The notes under the pieces: generated by a model
Database searches by the model: none
Seen by the model: only the letters and a program-made list of their open reading frames with translations
Told to the model about the DNA's origin: nothing
DNA from: Hyphomicrobiales bacterium
GTDB taxonomy: Bacteria > Pseudomonadota > Alphaproteobacteria > Rhizobiales > Rhizobiaceae
Reading direction: 5' to 3'
DNA length: 64,000 nucleotides
Assembly (NCBI GenBank): GCA_900471925.1
Contig: UCGV01000008.1
Coordinates: 38,914 to 102,913 of the forward strand
Shown here: one piece after another, positions 54,260 through 63,557 of the stretch
Position numbering within the stretch: position 1 is the stretch's first letter
Layout: each line of letters opens with the position of its first letter
Program-made: the position numbers and the translations under genes

Positions 54260-55458
54260 CAGCGGATCACCGAGCCGTTTTCGGCCACGAGACGGCCCTC
54301 CTTGAAGACGCGGCGCGGCTTTGGAATGGCGACGACGGCCTCCGGCACGTGCTCTGCGGCAAGGGTGACGAAATCGGCCTTCGCTCCGACGGTAATGCCG
54401 TAGCCTTCCAGCCGCAGCGCCTTGGCGCCGCCCGCCGTGACGACATCGAAAGCGGCGCTGAGTTCGGCGTCGGTGTAGAATCCGGAACGATAGGCGATGA
54501 TCTCGGCCCGGCGCAGCATGTCGCCGTCTCCGAACGGCCACCAGGAGTCGCGGATATTGTCGCTGCCGCTGAAGACATTCACTCCCGCCGCCCGAAGCAG
54601 GGCAACCGGCGGAAAATTGTGATTGCCGGGCGCGTTGGTCATGATCGAGACGCCGCTTCTGGCGATCAGGCCGGCAATCTTCCTTGCGGCCTCGGGTGCG
54701 AGATCACCGAGACCATAAGCATGGCTGACCGCAACATGTCCCTGCATGCCAAGGGCCGTGGTGCGTGCGCAGATCTCTTCGATCGTCATGGCGCCCATCG
54801 TGCCGGCGTCGTGAAGGTGGATATCGATATCGATGCCGCGCTTTTCCGCGATACCGAAGACGACGTCGAGATGGCCCTTGATATCGCGGTCGAAGGATAG
54901 CGGATCGAGCCCGCCGACAAGGTCGGCGCCCATGGCGATTGCCTCGTCCATCAGTTCCGGTGTGCCGGGGCTCTTCAGGATGCCGCTCTGCGGAAAGGCG
55001 ACGAGCTGGATATCGATGATACCAGCATATTCCTCCCGCACCTTCAGGATGGTCTCAAGCGATTTCAGGCCGACCGAGCCGTCGACCATGACGTGGCTGC
55101 GCATCTGCAAAGCCCCGTTCGAAATACAGAGGTCGAGCTGGTTGCGGGCGCGCTCGTCCATCGGCGCTGCAGCCGCCATATTTTCTGCCTGAAAAGCGAC
55201 GCGCTCATGCACGTCGAAGCCATTGGTACATGGCTTGTGGGGGATCCACTTGTCGCCGTAAAAGCTGGTATCGAGATGGATATGCCCCTCGACAAAGCTC
55301 GGCACGAGAAGAGCGCCACCGATATCGACGACATCCTTGATGTCCTGTCTGGAACCTGCTCGGTCTATCGAGCTGATCCGACCGTCCTGCACCGTGATGT
55401 TATTGAGCGTGCCGTCGGCGAGCTTTGCATTTGTGAAGATTGTTTGCGTTGCGCGCAC
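54259..55458 (-). CDS. Amidohydrolase (cytosine deaminase-like), second copy
   Basis: 399 residues from the GTG at 55458, with AAGGA upstream; a longer frame to 55566 lacks support. Metal motifs are FVEGHIHLD, IDIHLHDAGT, VAVSHAYGL and VFSGSDNIRDSW. Similar in layout to the 51450-52691 protein but clearly diverged, so they likely catalyse two different steps. It ends one base inside the next gene (TGATG). Confidence 0.85.
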   Translation of the reverse strand: MRATQTIFTNAKLADGTLNNITVQDGRISSIDRAGSRQDIKDVVDIGGALLVPSFVEGHIHLDTSFYGDKWIPHKPCTNGFDVHERVAFQAENMAAAAPMDERARNQLDLCISNGALQMRSHVMVDGSVGLKSLETILKVREEYAGIIDIQLVAFPQSGILKSPGTPELMDEAIAMGADLVGGLDPLSFDRDIKGHLDVVFGIAEKRGIDIDIHLHDAGTMGAMTIEEICARTTALGMQGHVAVSHAYGLGDLAPEAARKIAGLIARSGVSIMTNAPGNHNFPPVALLRAAGVNVFSGSDNIRDSWWPFGDGDMLRRAEIIAYRSGFYTDAELSAAFDVVTAGGAKALRLEGYGITVGAKADFVTLAAEHVPEAVVAIPKPRRVFKEGRLVAENGSVIR

Positions 55459-55534
55459 GTGTGTTTCCTTTCCCGTCTCTTGTCGGCCGGACCCCGCCTG
55501 ATGCGGGGACCGGCCAATGTCCAGCAATGGATGA

Positions 55535-56635
55535 TCAGTTCTGTGGCAGCGTACCCTGCACGCCATCGATCAGCCATGTCATGCCCTTGATGTCGTTTTC
55601 GGAGAGTTCCTGACCGGCGGCAACCTTGACCTTGCCGCCCTGATCCTTGATCTCGCCGGCAAAGACCTTCAGCTTGCCGGCGACGATGGCGTCCTCCGCG
55701 GCCTTCATTTCCTTGGCGACAGTCTCGGGCAGTTCCGGGCTGCTCGTCGTCATCTTCACGTAGCCACCTTCGCCGAGACCGAGCCAGGTGCTCTCCGGCT
55801 TCCAGTTGCCCTCCATGACCGCCTTGGCGGCATTGATATGGGCCGAGCTCCAGTCGAGTTCGTAGGAGACGAGCTGCTTCTTCTTCACATAGCGCGAGAA
55901 GTCGCCGGTATTGCCGATCGACCAGACACCCTTCTCCTCGGCGGCAAGGCCTTGAACCGGCGTGTTCGGACTGCCCGAGAGAACGTCGGCGCCCTGGGCG
56001 ACGAGGGCCGCCACGGCATCCTTCTCCTTGGCGGGGTCGACCCAGGCATTGGCCCAGACAACCTTGACCACGGCATCGGGATTGACGCTGCGCGCACCGA
56101 GAAGAAAGGCGTTGATGCTGTAGATGACCTGCGGCACGGGAAAAGCGCCGACCCAGCCCAGCACATTGGACTTGGTCATGCGGCCGGCGGCAATACCGGT
56201 CACATAGGCGCCTTCATATTCGCGCGCCTCGAAGACGCCGAGATTGGTTCCGGCAGCAATGCCGGCGCAGCATTCGAAATGCGAGTTCGGCAGGGTCGGC
56301 GCGAGCTTTTTCAGCGACGCATATTGCGAGAAGGTGGTGCCGAAGATCAGCTTGTGACCCTGGGCCGACAACTGGCGGAACAGCCGCTCGCAATCCTGGA
56401 TCTGGGCAATATTCTCAAGCGCGGTGACCTTCACCTTGCCCGGGAAGGCATTTTCCAGCGCATGCCATGCATTGGCCTGGAAATATTCCCAGCCGGTATC
56501 GGAAATCGGACCCATGTGGATCACGCCGACCTTCAGCACCTCATCGGCCGCGAGAAGAGGGCGCACACCGGTTGCGGCAAGCAGCGATCCGGCAGCAGCC
56601 GTCTTCAGGAAGTCGCGTCTGGATTGGAATTTCAT
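55535..56635 (-). CDS. BMP-family (nucleoside-type) substrate-binding protein, Tat-exported
   Basis: 366 residues. The leader SRRDFLKTAAAGSLLAATGV is a textbook twin-arginine signal, unusual for this family, where lipoprotein or Sec signals are the rule. The mature part has VLKVGVIHMGPISDTGWEY, GTTFSQYASLKKLAP, EYEGAYVTGIAAG and GNTGDFSRYV, the pattern of BMP/PnrA/Med-type binding proteins for purine nucleosides or related ligands. First in sequence after the hydrolases; the two permeases and the ATPase are upstream in the operon. Confidence 0.9.
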   Translation of the reverse strand: MKFQSRRDFLKTAAAGSLLAATGVRPLLAADEVLKVGVIHMGPISDTGWEYFQANAWHALENAFPGKVKVTALENIAQIQDCERLFRQLSAQGHKLIFGTTFSQYASLKKLAPTLPNSHFECCAGIAAGTNLGVFEAREYEGAYVTGIAAGRMTKSNVLGWVGAFPVPQVIYSINAFLLGARSVNPDAVVKVVWANAWVDPAKEKDAVAALVAQGADVLSGSPNTPVQGLAAEEKGVWSIGNTGDFSRYVKKKQLVSYELDWSSAHINAAKAVMEGNWKPESTWLGLGEGGYVKMTTSSPELPETVAKEMKAAEDAIVAGKLKVFAGEIKDQGGKVKVAAGQELSENDIKGMTWLIDGVQGTLPQN

Positions 56636-56676
56636 CTTCAGTTCCTCTCTTGTTGTGTTGGCATGCGGCATCGGGC

Positions 56677-57600
56677 TCAGCCTCCGGCTACGAAGGGCTG
56701 TCCAAGGGAAGCGGGGACATTGAGGCGCATCAGCGTCGCGTTGCGCGAGATCAGCACCAGGACGAGGATGGTGACGAGGTAAGGAAGGGCCGACATCAGT
56801 TCCGATGGCAGGCCGATCCCGGCGCTTTGGGCAAAGAGCTGCACGATGGTCGCGCCGCCGAAGAGATAGGCGCCGAGAAAGCAGCGGCCCGGCCGCCATG
56901 TGGCAAAGACAACCAGCGCGACCGCGATCCAGCCGCGCCCGGCAATCAACCCTTCGGTCCAGAGTGATGCATAGACGATCGAGATATAGGCGCCGGCGAC
57001 GCCTGCCATGGCGCCCCCGAACAGCGTGCAGAGGTAGCGGATCAGCACGACCGGGTAGCCGATGGCATGGGCCGAGGAGGGTGATTCTCCGACGGCGCGC
57101 ACGATGAGCCCGGTACGCGTGCGATAGAGGAAGAACCAGACGCCGGCAAACAGGACCCAGGAAAGCCAAACCAGCGGGTGCAGCTGGCCGAGCATGGGGC
57201 CGAACAGTGGAACTCTGCCGGCAAGCGCCGAAAGCGCCGATGGCTCCATGACGATCGCCATGCCGACATAGCCCTTGCCGATGAAAGAGCCGAAGCTGGT
57301 GCCGAAAATCGTCATCGCCAGCCCGACGGCCACCTGGTGGGCGCGAAAGCTCACGACAAGCACCGAAAACATCAGCGCCAAAAGCATGGCGGCCAGCATC
57401 GCGGTCAGCACCGCGAGCCAGAGTTCACCCGTTGCATGCATGGTGATGAAGGCGATGACCGCACCGACCACCATCATGCCTTCGACGCCCATGTTGAGCA
57501 CGCCAGAGCGTTCGGTGACCAGTTCGCCAAGGGCCGCATAGACCAGCGGTGTGCCGGCGATCAGGGTGGCAACGAGGATGGGAAGAAGCTGGCTCATCAT
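56677..57600 (-). CDS. Nucleoside-type ABC permease (YufQ-like)
   Basis: 307 residues, starting ATG at 57600 with ATGA overlap onto the partner permease stop (ATG at 57597 also possible). About nine membrane segments; LGELVTERSGVLNMGVEGMMVVGA and VGESPSSAHAIGYPVVLIRYLCTLFGGAMAGVAGAY are typical of this permease group. Partner of the 57597-58673 protein. Confidence 0.9.
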   Translation of the reverse strand: MMSQLLPILVATLIAGTPLVYAALGELVTERSGVLNMGVEGMMVVGAVIAFITMHATGELWLAVLTAMLAAMLLALMFSVLVVSFRAHQVAVGLAMTIFGTSFGSFIGKGYVGMAIVMEPSALSALAGRVPLFGPMLGQLHPLVWLSWVLFAGVWFFLYRTRTGLIVRAVGESPSSAHAIGYPVVLIRYLCTLFGGAMAGVAGAYISIVYASLWTEGLIAGRGWIAVALVVFATWRPGRCFLGAYLFGGATIVQLFAQSAGIGLPSELMSALPYLVTILVLVLISRNATLMRLNVPASLGQPFVAGG

Positions 57601-58673
57601 GCGGTGACGCCCCTTTTGCCGGAGATGCCGAAACGGATGCGATGGTGGACAAGGACGTCGGCCGTCAGCAGGAAGAAGAGCAGCGTGCTCTGCAGCAGGC
57701 CGGTAATGGAGGAGGGCATGCCGAGCGACATCTGCGCGAGGTCGCCACCGAGATAGAGCAGCGCCATCAACAATCCCGACAAGAGGATACCGACCGGGTT
57801 CAGGCGACCGAGATAGGCGACGATGATCGCCGCATAGCCGTAGCCGGGCGAGGCATTGGGAAAGATCTGCGCCAGTGGCCCGGCAATCTCTCCGACACCG
57901 GCGATACCAGCGACTGCGCCGCTCGCCAGCATTCCGATCCAGACGGCCCGCGCCACGCTGAACCCGGCATAGCGTGCCGCCCCCGCAGACAGGCCGGTGA
58001 CCTTCAGCTGGAAGCCGACGAAGCTGCGCTTCATGAAAACCCAGCCGAGGCCGACGGCAATCAGCGCGAAGACGATGCTCGCATTCATGCGTGTGCCCTC
58101 GATGAGGATCGGAAAGAGGGCGGCGGGCGCCAGCGGTTCCGATTGCGGGAAGTTGAAACCGGCCGGATCGCGCCATGGCCCGAATATCAGCCAGGTAAGC
58201 CAGAGCCCTGCGACATAGTTCAGCATCAGGCTGGTAAGGATTTCGGATGCATTGAAGCGGACGCGCAGCAAAGCGGGAATAGCCGCCCAGACCATGCCGC
58301 CGATGGCACCGGAAATGACCATGGCGGGCAACACCCAGATGCCGCCATCCGGCCCGAAATGCAGGGCGATATAGCCGCCGAAAATGATGCCGGCCGTCAA
58401 TTGCCCTTCGGCACCGACGTTCCAGATGCCGGCGCGGAAGCCGATCGCAAGGCCGATGCCGATCAGGACCAGGGGTGCTGCCTTGATCAGCAATTCGCCG
58501 ACACCATAGAGATCAGCAAGCGGTGCCGTCAGGAAAGTGACGAGCGCGCCGATCGGTTCGAGGCCGGCGGACGCGAAGATGATCATTGCGACGATTGCTG
58601 TCAGAGTGAGCGAAATCGCGGGCGACAGGAAAACCATCAGCCGGGAGGGTTTTGCGCGCGGCTCAAGACGCAT
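57597..58673 (-). CDS. Nucleoside-type ABC permease (YufP-like)
   Basis: 358 residues from the ATG at 58673 (MRLEPRAKPSRLM). Membrane segments throughout, with GIGLAIGFRAGIWNVGAEGQL and NASEILTSLMLNYVAG, LKVTGLSAGAARYAGFSV of the family. Start overlaps the ATPase end by 11 bp. Confidence 0.9.
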   Translation of the reverse strand: MRLEPRAKPSRLMVFLSPAISLTLTAIVAMIIFASAGLEPIGALVTFLTAPLADLYGVGELLIKAAPLVLIGIGLAIGFRAGIWNVGAEGQLTAGIIFGGYIALHFGPDGGIWVLPAMVISGAIGGMVWAAIPALLRVRFNASEILTSLMLNYVAGLWLTWLIFGPWRDPAGFNFPQSEPLAPAALFPILIEGTRMNASIVFALIAVGLGWVFMKRSFVGFQLKVTGLSAGAARYAGFSVARAVWIGMLASGAVAGIAGVGEIAGPLAQIFPNASPGYGYAAIIVAYLGRLNPVGILLSGLLMALLYLGGDLAQMSLGMPSSITGLLQSTLLFFLLTADVLVHHRIRFGISGKRGVTA

Positions 58674-60210
58674 CGGCCATCTCCTTTTCCATTTTGCTGC
58701 CGGACATGGCGAGGCCGATACCATTGCGGTCGGCATCTACGATCGGCTGTGCCTCGGTCAGTCGGCCGCCGGCGATCACAGCGATGCGGTCGGCAATATC
58801 GAAGAGTTCATCCAGTTCTTCCGAGATGACGACGATCGCAGCACCGCGTTCACGCAGATCGAGCAGCGCCTGGCGGATGACGAGTGCGGCACCCACATCG
58901 ACGCCCCAGGTCGGCTGCGACACGACGAGCACGCCGGGCTCCTGCAGGATCTCGCGACCAATGATGAATTTCTGCAGGTTGCCGCCCGAAAGGCTGCCGG
59001 CCGGTGCCGACGGGCCTGGGCAGCGCACGTCGAAGGCCTTGATGCAGCGTTCGGCAAAGCCGAGGATACGATCGAAGCGGATGAGGCCTGCCGCGACGGC
59101 GCCGCCGCTGTTGGCGGTCAGCAGCACGTTGTCGGACAGCGGGAGTGATGGAACGGAACCCTGCCGCAACCGGTCTTCCGGCACGGAGCCCAGGCCGAGC
59201 TTGCGTCGCTCCGCCGGACCGAGATGGCCGGCCCGCACGCCGTCGATGGTGACGGCGTCACTTCGCTCGAGGCGAGTTTCGCCCGAGAGTGCGGCCAGCA
59301 GTTCCTGCTGCCCATTGCCGGAGACGCCGGCAATACCGAGGATCTCTCCGCCCCGCACCGAAAGCGCGATGCCGGAAAGTGCTGTACCGAATGGATCGGC
59401 GGTCGGCAGATCAAGACCGCTGACGGAAAGCCGGATCGCGCCAGCCGTGCTCTGCGAGCGCTGGCGAAAGCCGGCAAGGTCGGTGCCGATCATCAGCCGT
59501 GCCATCGAAGCCGGGCTTTCCAGCGATGGATCGCAGACGCCTGTGACACGCCCGCCGCGCAGGATTGTTGCCTTATGGCAGAGATCCCGGATCTCATTCA
59601 GCTTGTGGCTGATATAAAGAATGCTGCAGCCCTCGGCCGCGATCTGGCGGAGCGTCACGAAAAGCTTTTCGACCGCCTGTGGCGTCAAGACGGACGTTGG
59701 CTCGTCCAGGATCAGCAGGCGTGGATCCTGCAGGAGCGCGCGGATGATCTCGACGCGTTGCCGTTCACCGACGGACATTGTGTAAATATGCCTGTCAGGC
59801 TCGACCGGCAGGCCGTAGCGGGCCGCAACATCTACAATTCGCCGGGATAGAGTTTCGATATTCTGCTTACCCGGCAGCGCAAGGGCGATATTTTCCGCGA
59901 CAGTCAGCGTGTCGAACAGCGCAAAATGCTGGAACACCATGCCGATGCCAAGTTTCTGCGCATCGGCGGGCGAGGCGATGCTCACCTCACGGCCATCCCA
60001 CAGGATATCACCGGCATCCGGTCGGACCATGCCGTAGATGATCTTCATCAGTGTCGACTTGCCGGCGCCATTTTCGCCGACGATCGCGTGGATCTCACCG
60101 GGATTGACGCTGAGATCGATACCATCATTGGCAACCACGCCTGGATAGGCTTTGCGGATACCCCGGAGTTCGAGACGATATTCGGTCGACGATGGCATTG
60201 TATGCGACAT
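58663..60210 (-). CDS. Nucleoside-type ABC transporter ATP-binding protein with two ATPase domains (YufO-like)
   Basis: 515 residues from the ATG at 60210; other in-frame starts (60216 TTG, 60198 ATG) cannot be excluded. First domain: Walker A GENGAGKST, signature MSVGERQRVEI, Walker B LLILDEPTSVLTP. Second domain: Walker A degenerate (GVSGNGQQE), signature LSGGNLQKFIIGREI, Walker B region VLVVSQPTWGVD. This double-ATPase layout is that of sugar/nucleoside importers. First gene of the eight-kilobase operon, 35 bp downstream of a GCATACG-type element. Confidence 0.9.
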   Translation of the reverse strand: MSHTMPSSTEYRLELRGIRKAYPGVVANDGIDLSVNPGEIHAIVGENGAGKSTLMKIIYGMVRPDAGDILWDGREVSIASPADAQKLGIGMVFQHFALFDTLTVAENIALALPGKQNIETLSRRIVDVAARYGLPVEPDRHIYTMSVGERQRVEIIRALLQDPRLLILDEPTSVLTPQAVEKLFVTLRQIAAEGCSILYISHKLNEIRDLCHKATILRGGRVTGVCDPSLESPASMARLMIGTDLAGFRQRSQSTAGAIRLSVSGLDLPTADPFGTALSGIALSVRGGEILGIAGVSGNGQQELLAALSGETRLERSDAVTIDGVRAGHLGPAERRKLGLGSVPEDRLRQGSVPSLPLSDNVLLTANSGGAVAAGLIRFDRILGFAERCIKAFDVRCPGPSAPAGSLSGGNLQKFIIGREILQEPGVLVVSQPTWGVDVGAALVIRQALLDLRERGAAIVVISEELDELFDIADRIAVIAGGRLTEAQPIVDADRNGIGLAMSGSKMEKEMADAS

Positions 60211-60244
60211 GAGCAAAATCCAGTCTACAACATCCTGAATTTTA

Positions 60245-60251
60245 CGTATGC
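60245..60251. promoter_or_regulatory. Candidate GntR operator before the nucleoside-type importer operon
   Basis: CGTATGC, the reverse complement of GCATACG seen at 61170-61176 in front of the GntR gene. It lies 35 bp upstream of the ATPase start. Seven bases is short, so the assignment is tentative. Confidence 0.4.
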
Positions 60252-60445
60252 AATATGAATGCCAGAATGTATCGCAGACAGCGACGCGGTCTGCGCGAAG
60301 AGCTAAATGACCGGATTCATTCGTAGAAAATGTTGCAGACGGATAGGAGACAAGCAGTCGATGTCAACGGTCGTCGCGCAAGAGCGACGGGAGTCTGTCT
60401 ACATAAATTGCAGTATCTGGTATACGTGATTGAAAAACCGGCAGC

Positions 60446-61144
60446 TCAGGCCGTGGCGCGACTTGAAAAACGCGACAGGATGGACCCGATATCGGGCTCA
60501 GTCGAGATATCATCCTCGATCAGCGCGCGGCTTTCGACGGAAGACAGGTGCTCATCCATCAGATGTTCAGCGGAGGCCAGATCGCCCTTTTTCAGTGCGT
60601 TGATGAGGCCGGAATGCTCGCTGATTGCACATTCGCTCGAATGCGGGCGACTATACATGGCGAGAATGAGCGAGCAGCGGGAGACAAGCTCGGAAAGATA
60701 GCGCTCAAGAAGGGCATTTCCCGACAATTCAGCAAGCTTCAAATGGAACTCGCCTGCAAGGCGTGTCGATAAGCGCACATCCCCTTTGGCATGCGCGGCT
60801 TCCTCTTCCTCGACATGCTCCCGCAAGAGCGTCTCGATTGCCGGGCTCCAGCGCCGGATCACGGCTTTCATGACCTCCCGCTCAAGCGCGCGGCGGACGG
60901 CGAAAGCATCGCGTGCCTCTTCCAGGCTGGGCTGGGCGACGGTCGCCGTGCGCTTGTGATGCGTATCGACCAGTCCCTGGGCCTGCAACTTGGTGAGCAC
61001 GGTGCGAACAAGCGTGCGGCTCATCGAAAAATGCCGGCCGATCTCGTCCTCTGGAAGCTTGGTGCCGGCCTTGAGCGCCTGCTCGATAATGGCCTGGCGC
61101 AGCGTACGATGGGCACTATCCACACGGTCGGAATTGGCTGACAT
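60446..61144 (-). CDS. GntR-family regulator, FadR subfamily
   Basis: 232 residues: an N-terminal winged helix-turn-helix (LPEDEIGRHFSMSRTLVRTVLTKLQAQGLV) and an all-helical FCD effector domain (EFHLKLAELSGNALLERYLSELVSRC). It lies upstream of, and in the same direction as, the nucleoside-type importer operon, and is probably its regulator. The GCATACG-like elements before both transcription units support this. Confidence 0.88.
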   Translation of the reverse strand: MSANSDRVDSAHRTLRQAIIEQALKAGTKLPEDEIGRHFSMSRTLVRTVLTKLQAQGLVDTHHKRTATVAQPSLEEARDAFAVRRALEREVMKAVIRRWSPAIETLLREHVEEEEAAHAKGDVRLSTRLAGEFHLKLAELSGNALLERYLSELVSRCSLILAMYSRPHSSECAISEHSGLINALKKGDLASAEHLMDEHLSSVESRALIEDDISTEPDIGSILSRFSSRATA

Positions 61145-61169
61145 TTGATCTCGGCGCCCTGTTATTCAT

Positions 61170-61198
61170 GCATACGCTACCGCGTCATCACGCATACA
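61170..61198. promoter_or_regulatory. Two GCATAC elements upstream of the GntR gene
   Basis: GCATACG at 61170 and GCATACA at 61192, spaced 22 bp (two helical turns), 26-54 bp upstream of the GntR start. Consistent with a tandem autoregulatory site. Confidence 0.45.
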
Positions 61199-61264
61199 AC
61201 AAGGCGATACTTCGCCGCCCCAGACTGCCCTTTACCGTTGAGCGAGGGGATCGGACGGTTCAGC

Positions 61265-61287
61265 CGCGAGATTCCTTGAATCTCGCG
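61265..61287. terminator. Hairpin between ftsZ2 and the GntR gene
   Basis: CGCGAGATTC-CTT-GAATCTCGCG, a perfect 10-bp stem with a 3-base loop. A second hairpin (GGTTCGCC/GGCGAACC, 61318-61342) lies next to it. Both are downstream of ftsZ2 on the minus strand; no long T-run follows either, so they may act as weak terminators or mRNA-end stabilisers. Confidence 0.5.
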
Positions 61288-61407
61288 TTCCCCATCAATC
61301 TTTTGGGTGAGTTGACAGGTTCGCCCACCAAAGAGGCGAACCGATCGCATGCACGGCAGCGCACTCTATGCGCAGCCGCGGCGCGTTCGTCCAGGCGAAG
61401 GGCGGTT

Positions 61408-62430
61408 CTACTGCAGCGTCCGGCTCTGGGCCTGGCCAGGCGCGAAGTCCGGCACGCCAGCCACCTGGTTGTTGCCATCAAGGCCGGTCGCCACGACCGA
61501 GACACGGAATTTGCCATCGAGGCCGCGGTCGAAGATGGCGCCAACGACGATTTCGGCGTCGTCCTGTACTTCGTCGCGAATGCGGCTTGCGGCCTCGTCC
61601 ACTTCGAAGAGCGTCATGTCCGAACCGCCCGAGATCGAGATCAGCACGCCCTTGGCGCCCTTCATCGAGATATCGTCGAGCAGCGGATTGGCGATTGCCG
61701 CTTCTGCCGCCTTCATGGCACGGGCCTCGCCCGACGCTTCGCCGGTGCCCATCATCGCCCGGCCCATGCCGCGCATGACGGATTTGACGTCGGCGAAGTC
61801 GAGGTTGATCAGGCCTTCCTTGACGATGAGGTCGGTGATGCAGCCGACGCCGGCATAAAGCACGCGGTCGGCGGTCATGAAGGCGTCGGCAAAGGTGGTC
61901 TTGGCGTCCGCAATGCGGAAGAGGTTCTGGTTGGGAATGACGATGACGGTATCAGCTGCCTGACGCAGCGCCTCGATGCCGGCTTCAGCCATCTTCATGC
62001 GGCGATTGCCCTCGAAGGTGAAGGGCTTGGTGACGACGCCGACCGTCAGGATGCCGGCCGACCGGGCCGCATGCGCAATGACGGGTGCCGCGCCCGTGCC
62101 GGTGCCGCCGCCCATGCCGGCGGTGACGAAGCACATATGCGAGCCACTGAGGTGATCCATGATTTCGTCGAGCGATTCTTCGGCTGCCGCACGGCCGACT
62201 TCCGGCAGCGAGCCGGCGCCAAGGCCTTCGGTGACATGCGCGCCGAGCTGGATGCGGCGCGAGGCCTTGGAGGTCGCGAGTACCTGGGCGTCCGTATTGG
62301 CGGCGATGAAATCGACACCGGCGAGTTTTTCGGCAATCATGTTGTTGATGGCGTTGCCGCCGCCCCCGCCGACGCCAATCACCGTAATCTGCGGCCGCAG
62401 TCCCGTAATGCCGCTCTTGGCGTCTGTCAT
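61408..62430 (-). CDS. ftsZ2: FtsZ-family GTPase, short second FtsZ (FtsZ2-like)
   Basis: 340 residues from the ATG at 62430, with AAAGGAGA upstream; the longer frame to 62490 is not needed. Tubulin/FtsZ motifs are intact: [15 protein letters not shown], the signature loop [28 protein letters not shown], the T7 loop [12 protein letters not shown], and a complete C-terminal domain ending soon after VATGLDG. It lacks the long linker and conserved C-terminal peptide that main FtsZ uses to bind FtsA/ZipA-type partners. This is the short FtsZ of Rhizobium/Sinorhizobium; a regulatory rather than essential role is likely. Confidence 0.92.
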   Translation of the reverse strand: MTDAKSGITGLRPQITVIGVGGGGGNAINNMIAEKLAGVDFIAANTDAQVLATSKASRRIQLGAHVTEGLGAGSLPEVGRAAAEESLDEIMDHLSGSHMCFVTAGMGGGTGTGAAPVIAHAARSAGILTVGVVTKPFTFEGNRRMKMAEAGIEALRQAADTVIVIPNQNLFRIADAKTTFADAFMTADRVLYAGVGCITDLIVKEGLINLDFADVKSVMRGMGRAMMGTGEASGEARAMKAAEAAIANPLLDDISMKGAKGVLISISGGSDMTLFEVDEAASRIRDEVQDDAEIVVGAIFDRGLDGKFRVSVVATGLDGNNQVAGVPDFAPGQAQSRTLQ

Positions 62431-62672
62431 CGAACTCTCCTTTTGTCCCTCATGCGTGCTCCGCCCGTCGCGGTTCGCGAATCGCATCATACGTTAAGTG
62501 CGCAACAAGGCAGAGGCGGGGCGAGCTTTGCAATATCCAATGGGATTTCAGCATCCGATAATATTGCGATAAATCGCACGGGGAGATTGCTCGGGACGAT
62601 CACACCAGTAGCGATTGCTTTGCCTCGAACCGAAGTTTCGCTAAAGATGAAAGTGAAACGAAGGGAGGGCGC

Positions 62673-63446
62673 ATGTTTCTGTCCGATCGCCAGGAAAAGA
62701 TCATCGCGCTCGCGCGTTCATCGGGCCGGGTGCTGGTCGATGATCTGGCGACGCAGTTTGCCGTGACCCCGCAGACGATCCGCAAGGATCTGAACGATCT
62801 CTGCGATGCGCAGCTTCTGACCCGCATTCATGGCGGCGCAACCTTCCCGCGCGGGACGGAAAATGTCCGTTACGATGCACGCCGGCAGATCGCCGCGAGT
62901 GAGAAACAGGCAATCGGCATTGCCGCGGCCGACCTCATTCCCAACAACAGCTCGCTCTTCATCAATATCGGTACGACGACGGAAGCCGTCGGCGAAGCGC
63001 TGACCGATCATCACGAGCTGATGGTGATCACCAATAATATCAATGTTGCCAATAGATTACGACTGATCGACAATATCGAGGTGGTGATTGCCGGCGGTGT
63101 GGTGCGTCAGTCCGACGGCGGCATCGTGGGAGAGGCGGCGGTCGATTTCATCCGGCAGTTCAAGGTTGATTATGCCGTGATCGGCGCATCTGCGATCGAT
63201 CCAGACGGCGCGCTTCTCGATTACGATTTTCGTGAGGTGAAGGTAGCGCAGGCAATTATCGCCAATGCCCGGCATGTCATCCTGGTTGCGGATTCAACGA
63301 AATTCGAACGCACCGCGCCGGTGCGCATCGGCCAGATTTCGCAGGTCCATACCTTCATCACCGATCAATGCGTTTCACCTGCCATCCGCAATATCTGTCA
63401 GCAGAGCGGTGTCGTTCTCGTCGAAACGGCGAAAGCCAATAGCTGA
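62673..63446 (+). CDS. glpR: DeoR-family repressor, GlpR-like
   Basis: 257 residues. N-terminal helix-turn-helix (GRVLVDDLATQFAVTPQTIRKDL) and the sugar-phosphate-binding domain (NIGTTTEAVGEAL, FREVKVAQAIIANARHVILVADSTKF). Adjacent to glpD in the same direction, it is the expected glycerol-3-phosphate-responsive repressor. It diverges from ftsZ2. Confidence 0.92.
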   Translation: MFLSDRQEKIIALARSSGRVLVDDLATQFAVTPQTIRKDLNDLCDAQLLTRIHGGATFPRGTENVRYDARRQIAASEKQAIGIAAADLIPNNSSLFINIGTTTEAVGEALTDHHELMVITNNINVANRLRLIDNIEVVIAGGVVRQSDGGIVGEAAVDFIRQFKVDYAVIGASAIDPDGALLDYDFREVKVAQAIIANARHVILVADSTKFERTAPVRIGQISQVHTFITDQCVSPAIRNICQQSGVVLVETAKANS

Positions 63447-63557
63447 TTTTAGCTGTTCATAACATTCGTTTGACATTCGGAAAATTTTCGATTTAATCAC
63501 CCTCACTTTCGCAATGGTTGGGGGACTGTTGCGCAATCTGGCTCAAAGAGGGGGAGC
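63447..63557. promoter_or_regulatory. glpR-glpD intergenic region with repeat elements
   Basis: ACATTCG occurs twice, 11 bp apart (63462-63468 and 63473-63479), followed by the palindrome GAAAATTTTC at 63480-63489. These could be GlpR operator half-sites in the glpD promoter; there is no proof. Confidence 0.4.
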
